Below, in pieces: positions 44,931 to 56,574 of a stretch of 64,000 bases of DNA. The notes below the pieces were generated by a model that searched no databases, was not told the DNA's origin, and saw only the letters and a list, made by a program, of their open reading frames with translations. Within the stretch, counting starts at the first letter, position 1; each line of letters starts with the position of its first letter. The translations under genes were made by a program, and so were the position numbers. Where the stretch lies: the NCBI GenBank assembly GCA_023053685.1, contig JALIGW010000013.1, forward strand, positions 12,178,001 through 12,242,000. The letters run 5' to 3'. The stretch comes from Diadophis punctatus similis. Its lineage: Eukaryota > Chordata > Lepidosauria > Squamata > Dipsadidae.

Positions 44931-45943
44931 CAGGTAGTTCTCGACTTACAAGCATTCAAGAGCTCTACATGGTGCTACCCTTGAAGACTGTTCCGAGACT
45001 ACAGCTAGTCCAGAATGCAGCCGCCCGAGCGATTGTGGGCGTACCTAGATACACCCACGTCACACCAATCCTCCGCGAGCTGCACTGGCTGCCTATCGGT
45101 CTCCGGTCACAATTCAAGGTGTTGGTTATCACCTTTAAAGCCCTACATGGCTTAGGGCCAGGCTATCTCCGAGACCGCCTCCTACCGTGTACCTCCCAAC
45201 GACCGGTGAGATCAAACAGGGTTGGGCTCCTTCGGGTCCTGTCAGCTAAACAGTGTTGACTGGCGGGGCCACGGGGGAGGGCCTTCTCTGTTGCTGCCCC
45301 GGCTCTCTGGAACCAGCTACCCCTGGAAATTCGTACCACCCTCACCTTATTGACCTTCAGGAAAGCTGTTAAAACCTGGCTTTTCTGGCAGGCTTGGGGC
45401 CAGTGACCCGACAGAGTCAATCAGTAAGGTCGCCCCTAAATGAATGTAGTGATTGATTGTTTTTAATTTTTTTAAACATGTTTTTAAATCTTATGATGTT
45501 TTTTTGTATTGATTCATATTTGTTCTGACTGTGAGCCGCCCAGAGTCCTCTGGGAATTGGGCGGCATACAAATGTGATCAAATAAATAAATAAATAAATA
45601 AGTGACTGAAGTTACCATGGCACTGAAAAAAGTGACTTATAACCACATTCCACACTGCAGCATCCCCATAGTCACATGATCAAAATTCAGAACAACTGGC
45701 TCATATGGCAGTGCAATTTGGCAACTGGCTCATATGGCGGTTGCCGGGTTCTGAGATCATGTGATCAAGTCAATGGGGAATCCAGATTCACTTTACAATT
45801 GTGTTACTAACTTAACAACTGCAGTGATTCATTTAACAACTGTGGCAAAAAAAAGTCGTAAAATGAGGCAAAAACTCAACAACTGTCTTGCTTAGCAACA
45901 GAAATTTTGGGCTCAATTGTGGACATAAATCGAGAATCACCTG
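44931..45943. mobile_element. CAGGTAGTCCTCGACTTA-family DNA transposon with nested L2 LINE
   Basis: Left end CAGGTAGTTCTCGACTTACA, right end AATCGAGAATCACCTG, both with TA (44929-44930, 45944-45945). About 640 bp of L2-type LINE interrupts it after the first 25 bases; the remainder is the family body (gtgacttataaccac, gtgatcaagtcaatggggaa, cttagcaacagaaattttgg). Confidence 0.85.
44955..45601 (+). mobile_element. L2-type LINE 3' end (nested)
   Basis: The frame 44969-45259 reads PRLQLVQNAAARAIVGVPRY, THVTPILRELHWLPIGLRSQ, FKVLVITFKALHGLGPGYLR, DRLLP. This is the C-terminal LINE reverse transcriptase region of the L2/CR1 group. The 3' UTR ends gtgagccgcccagagtcctc then (AAAT)n. 5' truncated; it landed in the transposon's left end. 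Confidence 0.85.
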
Positions 45944-46241
45944 TAAACAAGTATACGATAGTTTTAAAGGAACTATTGTGTTAAAAAGATATTTATTAAA
46001 TTATATCAACAGTATGTTCTAGCTAGTTATTTCTACCTTACGTGTAGTTACTATTTTTTAATCTAATGAGTTTCTTTAAAGGTTTTATTTAAAAGTGTGA
46101 ATTATAACTAAAAAGTCAAAATCAATAATTTTTGAACTTTTTCCAGTAATGGAACCTTTTTATTACCTTGATCTAGAGAGGTGGGCTTCTGAATGGCAAA
46201 GGATCAGTCCTGCTCTTTAAAATCTACTTTAGTAACTAAAT

Positions 46242-46435
46242 GAACCGTGGTGGCGCAGTAGTTAGAATGCAGTACTACAGGTTACTTCGGCTGACTGCCG
46301 ACTGCCTGCAATTTGGCAGTTCAAATATCACCAGGCTCAAGGTTGACTCAGTCTTCCATCCTTCCGAGGTGGGTAAAATGAGGACCCAAATTGTTGGGGG
46401 CAATATGCTGACTCTGTAAACCACTTAGAAAGAGT
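46242..46435 (+). mobile_element. tRNA-derived squamate SINE, 3' cut by CTTT repeat
   Basis: The plus strand begins gaaccgtggtggcgcagtag (A box) and follows the family body to gtaaaccacttagaaagag, after which a pyrimidine microsatellite begins. Confidence 0.82.
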
Positions 46436-46448
46436 GGGGGGGTGACTT

Positions 46449-46520
46449 TCTTTTTCTTTCTTTCCTTCTTTCCTTCTTTCTTTCTTTCTTCCTTCCTTCC
46501 CCCCTATCTCTCTCTCAATT

Positions 46521-46583
<63 letters not shown>

Positions 46584-46584
46584 C
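46449..46584. repeat. (CTTT)n / pyrimidine microsatellite
   Basis: Mixed cttt, cctt, then a pure (CTTT) run of about 18 units at 46520-46582. Confidence 0.95.
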
Positions 46585-46751
46585 TGCCTGTTTACAGACA
46601 TGTTTTGTTTTTAAACTTTTTTAGTTTTAGTCCTTGCAAATAATTTTTTCACTTGTGCCTGCAGAGCCCATTGTTTGAAAAATCCAGGTGAATGAAATTG
46701 TTCTTTTTATTATCCTCATCTTCCAGAAAGTGAGAAACCTTGCATAGCATA

Positions 46752-47180
46752 CAGACAGTCCTTGTTTAATGACCATTCGTGACAGTTTGAACTTACAATG
46801 CTGAACAAGTGGTATTTATACTGGTCTTCGAAGTTCCAGCCATTACAGCATCCCCAACTGTGGGGATCATGATCCAAGTGGCTGGTAACTAGCTTGTAAC
46901 TATGACATTGTAGCATCTATGATCACATGATCACCATTAGTGATCTTCACTGCCAGCTTCCAACAACCAAAGTCAACAGGGAAGCCAGCAGGAGATCACA
47001 AATGGCGACCACATGGCATCACTCTTAAGGATGGCACAGGATTCACTTTGCAGTGGTAACTGGAAATGTCAGGACTGCTGTTGCTAAGTGGTGTGGTCAT
47101 TTGATGACACATTTCATTACCAGGTCGCTTAGCAATAGAAATTCTGGACCCAATTATCATCATTAACTAAGGATTACCTC
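46752..47180. mobile_element. CAGGTAGTCCTCGACTTA-family DNA transposon, short copy
   Basis: Left end CAGACAGTCCTTGTTTAATG after TA (46750-46751), right end AACTAAGGATTACCTC before TA (47181-47182). Body phrases (gatcacatgatcaccatta, ttgctaagtggtgtggtcat) are as in the other copies. Confidence 0.72.
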
Positions 47181-47599
47181 TATATGTCTTAATGCTTTCA
47201 TGGATGCACTTTCCCCCAATTTTATGGTGTTTTTTAAAAAAAACAGGATTATAAAAAAAATAAACAGTGCAAACATACAAAAGAGCAACAAAATACTGAA
47301 GACAATGAATGTCTACAGGTACAAACCCAAAAAAATAGAAGAATCCACTTAAACAAAAAAAAACCTCATCCAATTTAAAAAATAATCCAAACACTAAAAT
47401 CTAAAATATACAGTATGTTTTAATTAACTAGACTTAACTGGTTTACAATGTTCACATTAATTGTTAGATTTTATATTTGGGCAGAAACATTGAGCCCATT
47501 GAGAAATGAGTTACCGATTATCTTATTTCCTCCAAGGCTCTAATGTAAACATTGAAAGCACAACTGCTAAGTTCTTAATTAAGGCTGTTGAGCTAAGAA

Positions 47600-48110
47600 C
47601 CTAATACATCCAACAAACTTTTGACAGCGCGTAAGTTGATGGCTGACCATCAGAACATCACACAAAAGTTGATGGAGGCGTGGAATAGCTGCACCCCCCA
47701 AGATGCCTCTGGGCACATTAGCCTTAGTAGTATACCTCCAGGATTTGGCCTACCCCGATACATGTGGGTGACATATAATAGAATTAAAACAACTCATGGG
47801 GTGTGTGCTGACTCCTTGCATAAATGGGGAAAGACACCTTCAGCACAATGTGATTGCGGAGCTCCTCGACAGACTATTCAGCATATAGTGAGGGAATGCC
47901 CTAACAGAAGATATCCAGGAGACTGTAGGGACTTCCTCTGCACAACAACAGCAGCTACTGACTGGATCTCCAAACTTGATATTAAGCTTTGAAATGTTAT
48001 TTCTGTTTTCCTTTTTAGGTTTTTCTTACTGCTGTAACTTTTCTTAATTTGTAAAAATGAAGTGTTTTAATATTGTGTGTGACCAGCCATACGCTAAATA
48101 AATAAATCCA
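47600..48110 (+). mobile_element. Non-LTR retrotransposon C-terminal fragment (clade uncertain)
   Basis: The frame 47621-47992 includes PPGFGLPRYMWVTYNRIKTT, then DSLHKWGKTPSAQCDCGAPR, QTIQHIVRECPNRRYPGD. A CDCG...HIV.ECP pattern after a W..NR.KT..G motif is found at the end of vertebrate non-LTR polyproteins. It ends with an (AAAT) tail (ctaaataaataaatcc). The exact clade is not determined. The fragment is intact in frame but lacks the catalytic domain. Confidence 0.65.
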
Positions 48111-48342
48111 ACAAACTGGGTACGGTGCAAGGGAGATTCATTTATCTGATTGCCGATTCCTTGCATTATCACATATATATTTTATCACTGCATTACTTTT
48201 AATCTATTTTATTCTGGAAGCAGACTATGTATTTTATATTTTTATTTTTATCTCATCAATAAAGTTGTAAGACTAATCAATTAATAAACTATTCTATTCT
48301 AATTTAGGCATTCTTCCTGTTGAGAGACATTTCTCAAAGATA

Positions 48343-48734
48343 TAGAGCACTGCACACCAAGACAACTAGACACAAGAACAGTTTTCCCCCGAACGCCATC
48401 AGTCTGCTAAACAAATAATTCCCTCACCACTGTCAAACTATTCACTAAGGCTGCATTACTATTACTATTAGTCTTCTCATCGTTCCTATCACCCATCTCC
48501 TCCCACTTATGACTGTATGACTGTAACTTGTTGCTTGTATCCTTACGATTTATATTGATATTGATTGTTTCCTGATTGCTTATTTGTACCCTATGACAAT
48601 CATTAAGTGCTGTACCTCATGATTCTTGACAAATCTTTTATGTACACTGTGAGCATATGCACCAAAGACAAATTCCTTATGTGTCCAATCACTCTTGGCC
48701 AATAAAAAATTCTATTCTATTCTATTCTATTGAT
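48343..48734 (+). mobile_element. CR1/L3-type LINE (Snake1-like) 3' end with (TTCTA)n tail
   Basis: Starts gcactgcacaccaagacaac and follows the same 3' segment as 17316-17705 (cccgaacgccatcagtctgc, cacactgtgagcatatgcac-like), ending ggccaataaaaaattctatt with (TTCTA) units. 5' truncated. Confidence 0.85.
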
Positions 48735-49930
48735 GAGACATTTGAAAACAACATAAGTTGAAAACAACTCAGCAAACAGAGAAATGATAGAAATTCTTTG
48801 CAGACTTCACAATGGTATTGCTGGAGCTACAGTTTAATTCAGAAAAATGAAATAAGAAGGAATAATAGGTCTGCGGAAAGCTTTGGCTGTACAAATGGAA
48901 TAAAAACCATGTAAGCACATATGGGGAGAGTCTTCAAATGAGCCATAAAGAATAGAAGCAGAGATCAACAACTCTAGATTTAGTGTACTAGAGAGAAGTA
49001 TATGCCCCAGAATCATTTAGAATGGAGTACTCAATCTCAAGAATAGCTTTTCTTTTTTCATTAAGAAGATTCAATAAAGAAATATTGCACTTCTTACTAA
49101 CCTTCTTACCAATTCCATTTCCTAACAAAGCATTTCATTTCTAATATTTGTAGGACACTCTACTCACTATGGCACTTGTACCACATAGGAACCATCAGTT
49201 TAAAGTTCAAGGAGGAGAAGACATTGTAAGTCAGGTTCTGACATTCAAGCAATCTTAAGAAATTGAATGCTGGGAAGATAGTTGAAAATGGAAGCAGAGG
49301 AAGTAATCAGGCAAGTTTAGTTAATTGCAATGTCCAAAGGAACTTGCTCAACTGAAAAATTTTCAAGAGTTCAGAAAGGTGCTATGTCTTGTACAAGAAT
49401 ACAGCATTTCTGAAATAATTTGCAGGGGAGCAAATGCAGCAATTATCTGCAACTTTTAAAAAGGATTTGCATTTTTCTCAAGATTGCACAAGTGACCTCT
49501 GATTGAGTTTATTTTCAGAGTGTTTAATATATCACAGCACAGTAGTTCTGCTAGACCATATTCCAGAACAATTACTTGGAAAACACCTACTAGCAATAGT
49601 AGTGTAAAACAAATATTGTCCCTTTGTTACTATCACAAACAATTACCTCTTCTTTAATCAGATTTGAGAAAAAGGTTTCCTCTAGCCATGTATGAGTTGT
49701 TACTCAATTTCTTTCCTTGTCTTTGGAAAGAGGTCAGGGAACCAAATTTCACAAAAGGATAGAACACTCATAAGTTATTGTGTCAGCTGAACATATCATC
49801 TTTATATTTTACAAGATGATGAACAAGATTTCAATAGCAACATTCACTTTATTGGTCGGAAAATCTTCCAGAACACACATATTCACTACCCTCCATGATG
49901 GACCATTGGTTTTCAAGCCTGCAAGAGGAA
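48735..49930. other. Upstream flank, nothing recognised
   Basis: A+T-rich intergenic DNA; no repeat family recognised and frames without known motif. Confidence 0.45.
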
Positions 49931-49979
49931 TAGTTAGTGTTTCAACAGAATAATCTGATCAGGACAAACATGTTGGATA

Positions 49980-50085
49980 ACCATTTGTCTGAAGTAGTGT
50001 AGGGTTTCCTGCCTAAGCAGGGGGTTGGACTAGAAGACCTCCAAGGCCCCTTCCAACTCTTGTTGTTGTTGTTGTTGTTGTTATC
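49980..50085 (+). mobile_element. CR1-type LINE 3' end with (TTG)n tail
   Basis: The CR1 3' signature gggggttggactagaagacc followed by ccaaggccccttccaactct and a (GTT) run. Similar ends occur inverted at 53186 and 54186, and on plus at 58835. Confidence 0.75.
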
Positions 50086-50236
50086 CAAGAGCTTCATATC
50101 GCCATCCTTTTGCTTTATAGAAAAAGATTCAGAGATTCAGAGTGTGAATCTCTGACTACATGGGTCAGAACTGTAATAAACTGGGATAGATCCATAATTA
50201 TCATGGCTGCCCATAAAATATTTTTTTCTTTATTTT

Positions 50237-50286
<50 letters not shown>

Positions 50287-50340
50287 ACACCTGCCCATAA
50301 AATATTGAGGTGCTTCAACCACTTGCTATGGACACTGAAA

Positions 50341-50461
50341 CCGAAGGTAACAGCATTCCATGGTACATTGCCATGCTGGCCACATGACCATAAAAATTAT
50401 CTTTGGAAAATGCTAGCTCCCTTGCCCAAGAAACAGAGATGAGCACACACACACACACACA
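50341..50461 (-). repeat. Repeat segment paired with 51661-51790 (inverted), with (AC)n
   Basis: Reverse complement of this stretch starts gtgtgtgctcatctctgttt, continues cttgggcaagggagctagca and ggtcatgtggccagcatggc, matching plus-strand 51661-51740. The (AC) run (50443-50461) faces the CR1 copy between. Confidence 0.75.
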
Positions 50462-50500
50462 CGTATCTACGTATACATATATACATATAGAATATATTAG

Positions 50501-50616
50501 ATTGGATTGGATTGGATTGGATTGGATTGGATTGGATTGGATTGGATTGGATTGGATTGGAATGGAATGGAATGGAATGGAATGGAATGGAATGGAATGG
50601 AATGGAATGGAATGGA
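50501..50616. repeat. Two-phase pentanucleotide repeat: 12 x ATTGG then 11 x AATGG
   Basis: Pure ATTGG units at 50501-50560 switch sharply to AATGG units at 50561-50615. It forms the tail of the minus-strand CR1/L3 copy, so in element sense it is (CCATT)11 next to the element and (CCAAT)12 further out. Confidence 0.95.
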
Positions 50617-51588
50617 ATTTTTTAATTGGCCAAGTGTGATTGGGCACACAAGGAATTTGTCTTGGTGCATATGCTCTCAGTGTACATAAAAGAAAAGATA
50701 TGTTCGTCAAGGTACAACACTTAATGATAGTCCAAGTACAAATAAGCAATCAAATCATATTAGGAACCAGTCAATGTAAATCGTAAGGATACAAGCAACA
50801 AAGTTACAGTCATACAGTCATTAGTGGGAGGGGATGGGTGATGGGAACGATGAGAAGATGAATAGTAGTGCAGACTTAGTGAATAGTTTGACAGTGTTGA
50901 GGGAATTATTTGTTTAGCAGAATGATGGCGTTCGGGGAAAAACTTTTCTTGTGTCTAGTTGTTCTGGTGTGCAGTGCTCTATAGCGTTGTTTTGAGGATA
51001 GGAGTTTAAACAGTTTGTGTCCAGGATGTGAGGGGTCTGTAAATATTTTCACAGCCCTCTTTTTGACTCATGCAGTGTACAGGTCCTCAGTGGAAGGCAG
51101 ATTGGTAGCAATTGTTTGTTCTACAGTTCTAATTATCCTCTGAAGTCTGTGTCTGCCGAGGTGGCGCAGTGGTTAAAAGCAGCACTGCAACCTTCAGCTG
51201 ATTGCTAGTTCAGCAGTTCAGCTGTTCAAATCCCACCAGGCTCAAGGTTGACTCAGCCTTCCATCCTTCCGAGGTGGGTAAAATGAGGACCCAGATTGTT
51301 GGGGGCAATATGCTGAACTCTGTAAACCGCTTAGAGGGGGCTGTAAAGCACTATGAAGTGGTATATAAGTCTAAGTGCTATTGCTATTGCTATTGTTGGG
51401 TTGCAGAACCAAACCAGACAGTTATAGAGGTGCAGATGACAGACTCAATAATTCCTCTGTAGAACCGTATCAGCAGCTCCTTGGGCAGCTTTAGCTTTCT
51501 GAGTTGGCGCAGAAAGAACATTCTTTGTTGTGCTTTTTTGATGATGTTTTTGATGTTAGGTGTCCATTTTAGATCTTGCGATATGGTA
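50617..51588 (-). mobile_element. CR1/L3-type LINE (Snake1-like), minus, with nested SINE
   Basis: Minus-strand 3' UTR at the low end (aattggccaagtgtgattgg on plus, 50633) and ORF2 remnants up to 51588 (plus: ttgtctagttgttctggtgt, tggcgcagaaagaacattct, gttaggtgtccattttagat). It is interrupted by the SINE at 51154-51396 and truncated at a (GT) run. Confidence 0.83.
51154..51396 (+). mobile_element. tRNA-derived squamate SINE nested in LINE
   Basis: Head ccgaggtggcgcagtggtta, B-box-like gttcaaatcccaccagg, body to taagtctaagtgctattgct. The LINE resumes right after (ttgggttgcagaaccaaacc). Confidence 0.87.
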
Positions 51589-51601
51589 GAGTGTGTGTGT
51601 A

Positions 51602-51660
<59 letters not shown>
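51589..51660. repeat. (GT)n microsatellite, about 33 units with one interruption
   Basis: Dinucleotide run between the LINE and the repeat segment at 51661. Confidence 0.95.
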
Positions 51661-51663
<3 letters not shown>

Positions 51664-51815
51664 CATCTCTGTTTCTTGGTCAAGGGAGCTAGCATTGTCC
51701 AAAGACAATTTCTGTGGTCATGTGGCCAGCATGGCTATGCACCAAATGCTCATGGAATGCTGTTATCTTCCTACCAAACTGATATCTATTAATCTACTTG
51801 CATTTGCATGCTTTT
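51661..51815 (+). repeat. Repeat segment paired with 50341-50461 (inverted)
   Basis: gctcatctctgtttcttggt, caagggagctagcattgtcc, gtcatgtggccagcatggct: the plus-strand partner of the 50341 block. It belongs to a reptile repeat I recognise only by phrase (gaatgctgttatcttccta, ttgcatgcttttgaact). Confidence 0.72.
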
Positions 51816-52640
51816 GAACTACATATATATGTATATATACATACACACAGAGAAAGAGAGAAAAGGGGGGGAGGGAGAGGGGGGAGAGAGAGAGTTGGGA
51901 GGATAATAGCCGCTTTCCATTGTCATTTCCCAGCAACCAGAGAAGTTTGAATGCCAAATAAAAATTACTAAGTGTAACATTTTCAGAGAAAGTAAAGAAG
52001 CAAAGCCAAGGTCCTCAATGAAACATACACACATGCAAACACTAAGAAAAAAGGAAGCAAAATATATCCAATCAAACTTTTAAATTTATTATAGATTACC
52101 TATTTTGAGGAAGAGGAGACAGAAGAGGTCGTGATGGTGGCAATGAAGGCAAAGACACAATTGGATTTCTGCAGTTCAGATTAGGCAACCCTATTGTTAT
52201 GTAGTAACTGGATCCTAACTTCATCTTCTATTCCTAGAATTATTTTCATAACACTGTAGACATTAATGGAATGTCTGCAGAAATATGGCAAGCAACTGAA
52301 GAAGAATCAATAAAGATTTTATGTCAGCAAATCTGTAGAACAATACTGTAACCAACCATTTGGAAGAGGTCAGTCTATGTGCAGTACCAATACCAAAGAA
52401 AGGCAACTTAAATAGAGTTTTAATGGTTTTCCTGTGACATTCTATGGAAATGAAAGCTGGACTTTGAAATAGCAGAAGAGAAAAAGTATTTATTTATTTT
52501 TAAATGTGGTGTTGAAGAAGATTCTAGAGAATACTATGGATAGTCAAGAAAACAAACACATGGATCATAGAATGTATTTGTCCTGAGTCCTTATTTGATG
52601 TATATTAGGCTCAAATGTATCATATTTCAGATACTTTATA
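51816..52640. other. Upstream flank, nothing recognised
   Basis: Includes a purine run (51846-51895) and A+T-rich DNA. No gene. Confidence 0.45.
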
Positions 52641-52644
52641 TCAG

Positions 52645-52760
52645 TGTTTCCCAACCTTGGCAACTTGAAGATGTCTGGACTTCAACTCCCAGAATTCCCC
52701 AGCCAGCATTATATGACGGCCCTGAGAAGTCCATCATGGTGGTCAAATTGGAAGGGGAAA
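52645..52760. mobile_element. Left half of a palindromic hAT-like repeat
   Basis: cagtgtttcccaaccttggc, then cttcaactcccagaattccc and agccagcatta. The right half is absent. Relics of the same family are near 16443 and 20569. Confidence 0.5.
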
Positions 52761-53032
52761 AAAGAAGATAGCCAGCAAAGTTGAAGGCTGGGGAGAGATC
52801 ATCCTGGATAAAATCTATTTATCTGATTGTTAAGAATTGACATCTACTTGATGGCATGTAATAAACTTATCAGCTGTCAAGTGACAAGTTATTCTGACTA
52901 TTCTTTTTTGTAATCTGTGTTACAAATCACCCTGGAATTTTTTTTATCTGCAAACGTAGGATATCAAGAATAAAAGTACTGATTCTTTGGAAAAGTACAA
53001 GATTTTCATTCCTTCCAATAAGAATCTTAATA

Positions 53033-53095
53033 AGAGTCCCTGCGAGATTGAGCGGCATATAAATACAAATAATAAACAAATAAATAAATAAAATA
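53033..53095 (+). mobile_element. LINE 3' terminus relic
   Basis: gtccctgcgagattgagcgg then catataaatacaaataataa and (TAAA) units: the L2/CR1 3' UTR ending. Confidence 0.6.
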
Positions 53096-53159
53096 ATTGA
53101 TATCTTTCCTTGGCTATAATATTTTCAGCAGAAGTAGCTTGAGTACATGGACATCAGGA

Positions 53160-53400
53160 CAGATAGAGAAGAGAAGAGAAGAGAAGAGAAGATTTGGAAG
53201 GGACCTTGGAGGTCTTCTAGTCCAACCCCCTGCTTAGGCAGGAAACCCTACACCACTTCAGACAAATGGTTATCCAACATCTTTTTTAAAACTTCCAGTG
53301 TTGGAGCATTCGCTTCTGGAGGCAAGTTGTTCCACGGATTAATTGTTCTAACTGTCAGAAAATTTCTAACTGTCATTAAGATTTCTTAATGACTATTTTA
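53160..53400 (-). mobile_element. CR1-type LINE 3' end with (AGAAG)n tail
   Basis: The plus strand starts with agaag repeats, then atttggaagggaccttggag, ctagtccaaccccctgctta, and CR1 C-terminal remnants (TVRKFLT-like) to 53400. Minus orientation. Confidence 0.75.
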
Positions 53401-54185
53401 CCCTATCCTTTTTCTTTACATTGTAGCACCAAAAAAGTCTCCAAGTTGCAATTATGTTTATTTTCTATTTTTCTTTCAATAGAAGCTATAATACCATTTA
53501 CCCAGTTCACATTTAACTATCAGCATTTTATAAAATATATCTGGACCTTGTACAGGCAGGCTATCTTAACAAGTAATAGAATTATATAAATAAGGCTTTT
53601 AAAATATACGAGGAACTCCAAAATGAACGGAATCTGCTTTTCTGGTGCAAGGCATAACGCTGAAAACATTTTCAGCAAAATTTGCATCATTGAAACAGTT
53701 ACCAATATGCTATAAATGTATTTACAGATTGTTTACACCAGGTGGCAGTGCAGTGGTTTCACAGACCAACTAAAGAGCAAAGGGTAGACTCATAGTTCTA
53801 TATACAGACAGTTACTGTATATTCTTTATTTTAACCAATAGAAGATACATAGCATTTTACAGAAACTTCACTAGATAAGTAAAAGCTGAGATATACACAC
53901 CTAGACAGGAACCATCATTTATTAGGCAAAGTTGTTTTGTTAGGAGAAAAAATGAAGCTATGCCGGCAGAACAGTTTGGAATTATAGACAAAATGTGTAC
54001 CAGCACACTTATGGTTCATTCCCTTAAGCTCACATTCTTAACCTTACAATAAATGCCGATTAAAAACAAAAATGGAGAGTGGCTGGGGGAGGCCAAAGGA
54101 ATTTAAAAAAACTTTAATCCTTTAATAATCCATTGTGTTGCTGTATTCAGTACAGCTCACATTCTTGGTTTTCTTATCAAGATGA
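53401..54185. other. Upstream flank, nothing recognised
   Basis: A+T-rich, no gene or repeat end seen. Confidence 0.45.
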
Positions 54186-54285
54186 TTATTATTATTATTA
54201 GAGTTGGAAGGGACCTTGTAGGTCATCTAGTCCAACCCCCTGCTCAAGCAAGAGTTCCTACACCATTTGAGACAGAAGAATGAGA
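54186..54285 (-). mobile_element. CR1-type LINE 3' end with (ATT)n tail
   Basis: attattattattattagagt, then gggaccttgtaggtcatcta and the usual CR1 ending, truncated at about 54285. Confidence 0.72.
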
Positions 54286-54289
54286 ATAG

Positions 54290-55184
54290 AATACTAATAG
54301 GATTTCAGCCAAATATTTAGTTTTCAATCAATATAGTGGCTGTAGCTGACAAACACAGATGCAAATGCTCCCCAAATTAATAGTGCTTATAATTAAACAT
54401 GTCGTGGCATACTATATTTAACATGCCTGTTAATCTCAGGAAGGGGCTACTATATTTGTGTTTCACCATCTGCAAACGTATTGCACAAGCAGAAATGAGG
54501 TATTCTCATCATATAGCTCCATGTGCAGATGTGAAATTGATTAACTGGTCATTTGATAATTTCTTAAGCTTTAGATAAAATACTAAAAGGGTTTCATTTC
54601 TTTTGCTTCAGGATAGTGGAGAAATTCGTAGCAGGATTTACATTTTTGAAAGGAAAAAAAAAGAAAGAAAGAAAAATTAGGCTTAGAGTCCAGGCAACAT
54701 GAGCCTATGGGGGGAGCAGTTTAAGAAGACAAAAATTCAGTGACATCAAAAGTGCCAATAATTGTGCTCCTTTATTTTCCACTGACTGATTTCTACTTCA
54801 GAAATATGTATTCTTAATACAATACTCTTTGTACTAGAGTTCAATACTTAAAGTAAAAGAAAACGTCATTAAAATGAGATTTGTGTTATGAAAAAAAAAG
54901 CTGGAAGACATTTAAATATATTTGCAATATACTGATCGATTTCAGGTTGAAATACGTACCGAGACAAATCAATCATACTTGTGGATGACCTCTGGCATGT
55001 CCAGCATGGGCCTTTGGGTGTATCCATTCTGGCTCTTCTTGATTTCTTGATGACTTTCTATATCATGGTGTCAAACTTCCAGTATCAAATTGTCATCACG
55101 TGATGTTTCGTGACATTTTCCCCATTCGCAGAGCTGGGGTGGGTGTGGCCTGTGCGTGGCGCATCCGGCCCATGAGCCGCCAGT
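54290..55184. other. Upstream flank, nothing recognised
   Basis: A+T-rich, with an (A)n/(AAAG)n stretch near 54655. No gene. Confidence 0.45.
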
Positions 55185-55189
55185 CTAAA

Positions 55190-56110
55190 TCATTTATTAT
55201 TTATTTATTTATATTTATTTATGTATTTATTTGTCAAATGTGTATAGGATAGTAGTAGTTTGTATAAACATAAGTAAAAAGTTCCAATAAAAGAGGACAA
55301 TAGGACAGTAGGACAGGGATGGTAGGCACAGTGGTGCACTTATGCACGCCCCTTATAGACCTCTTAGAAACGGGGAGCGGTCAACTGTAGACAGTCTAAG
55401 GTTAACGTTTTTGGGGGTTGGGGAAGAAACCACAGAGTCAGGTAGTGCATTCCAGGCATTGATCACTCTATTGCTGAAGTCGTATTTTCTGCAGTCGAGT
55501 TTGGAGCAGTTTACATTTAGTTTGAATCTATTACGTGCTCGTGGATTGCTGCGGTTGAAGCTGAAGTAGTCATTAACAGGAAGGACATTTTGGTATATAA
55601 TTTTATGAACTACATTTAGATCAGATCGGAGGCGACGTAGTTGTAAATTGTCTAATCCCAGTATTTCAAGTCTGGTGGAATAAGGTATTTTGTTGCGAGC
55701 AGAGGAGTGGAGGGCTCTTCTTGTGAAATATTTCTGGACTCTCTCGATTGTATTAATGTCTGATATGCAGTGCGGGTTCCAGACAGGTGAGCTGTATTCC
55801 AGAATTGGTCTAACAAATGTTTTGTATGCTCTGGTTAGCAGTGTAATATTGCCATAGAAGAAGCTACGCAAGATTAGGTTAACTAATCTTAGAGCCTTTT
55901 TTGGCAATGTTGAGAGTGGGAGACAAGCTTCATCAGTGATTCTCCTCCTTCTTCCAAGGTCAATTCCTTTTCTGTAGATAATGGGGTTGAGGTCTAGCCC
56001 TAAGCTATTGCTCTGTTGGGTGCAGAGCTTGACTATCTTCCCTACATGCCATCTACATGAAACTATGATCATCTGCTGGCTTAGTATCATCACTATCCAG
56101 ATGACATTTA
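55190..56110 (-). mobile_element. CR1/jockey-group LINE, C-terminal RT and 3' end
   Basis: A 246-codon minus frame (55353-56093) runs without a stop: KKALRLVNLILRSFFYGNIT, LLTRAYKTFVRPILEYSSPV, WNPHCISDINTIERVQKYFT, RRALHS, TRLEILGLDNLQLRRLRSDL, FSNRVINAWNALPDSVV. This is the C-terminal part of a LINE reverse transcriptase. The 3' end (low coordinate) has an (AAAT)-like tail. Intact reading suggests a fairly recent copy. The same 3' UTR, plus orientation, is at 59695. Confidence 0.87.
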
Positions 56111-56574
56111 GTTATTTATCTTTGCACCGAGCCACCCAAGTGATACTATGAAAATCCCTTCCTGGTATCCGGAAGCTCCACAGTTCTGGATGGATAAGAA
56201 CTGACTTCAGCTCCACCCTGACAAGACCTAACCCTATGGGTTTTAGGGCCCTCCCATCTAGTAATTAACCACAGTCTTATTGGGGCCAACATTTAATAGA
56301 ACTGAAATAAGGTCGATCTCTGGACTAGAGAGATCAATGCTTTGAATTGAGAAATTCTACATGTAGAAAATGCCCCCCCCCCCCGGAGCTTCATGGTATG
56401 CAGACAATTATTGAACACTTGGCTGTTCTCCCAGTCCTCTTTTTCTTTGGTTTTGGTCTCTTCTGATCTGCTTTGATTTGGTTTTGGTATTTTGCCCTTC
56501 CAATGTGTTGCATTCTTTTATATGTTTGGGCGGTTTTTTAAGCTGAAAGCATCCCAATTGTTTAGGAATTGGAC

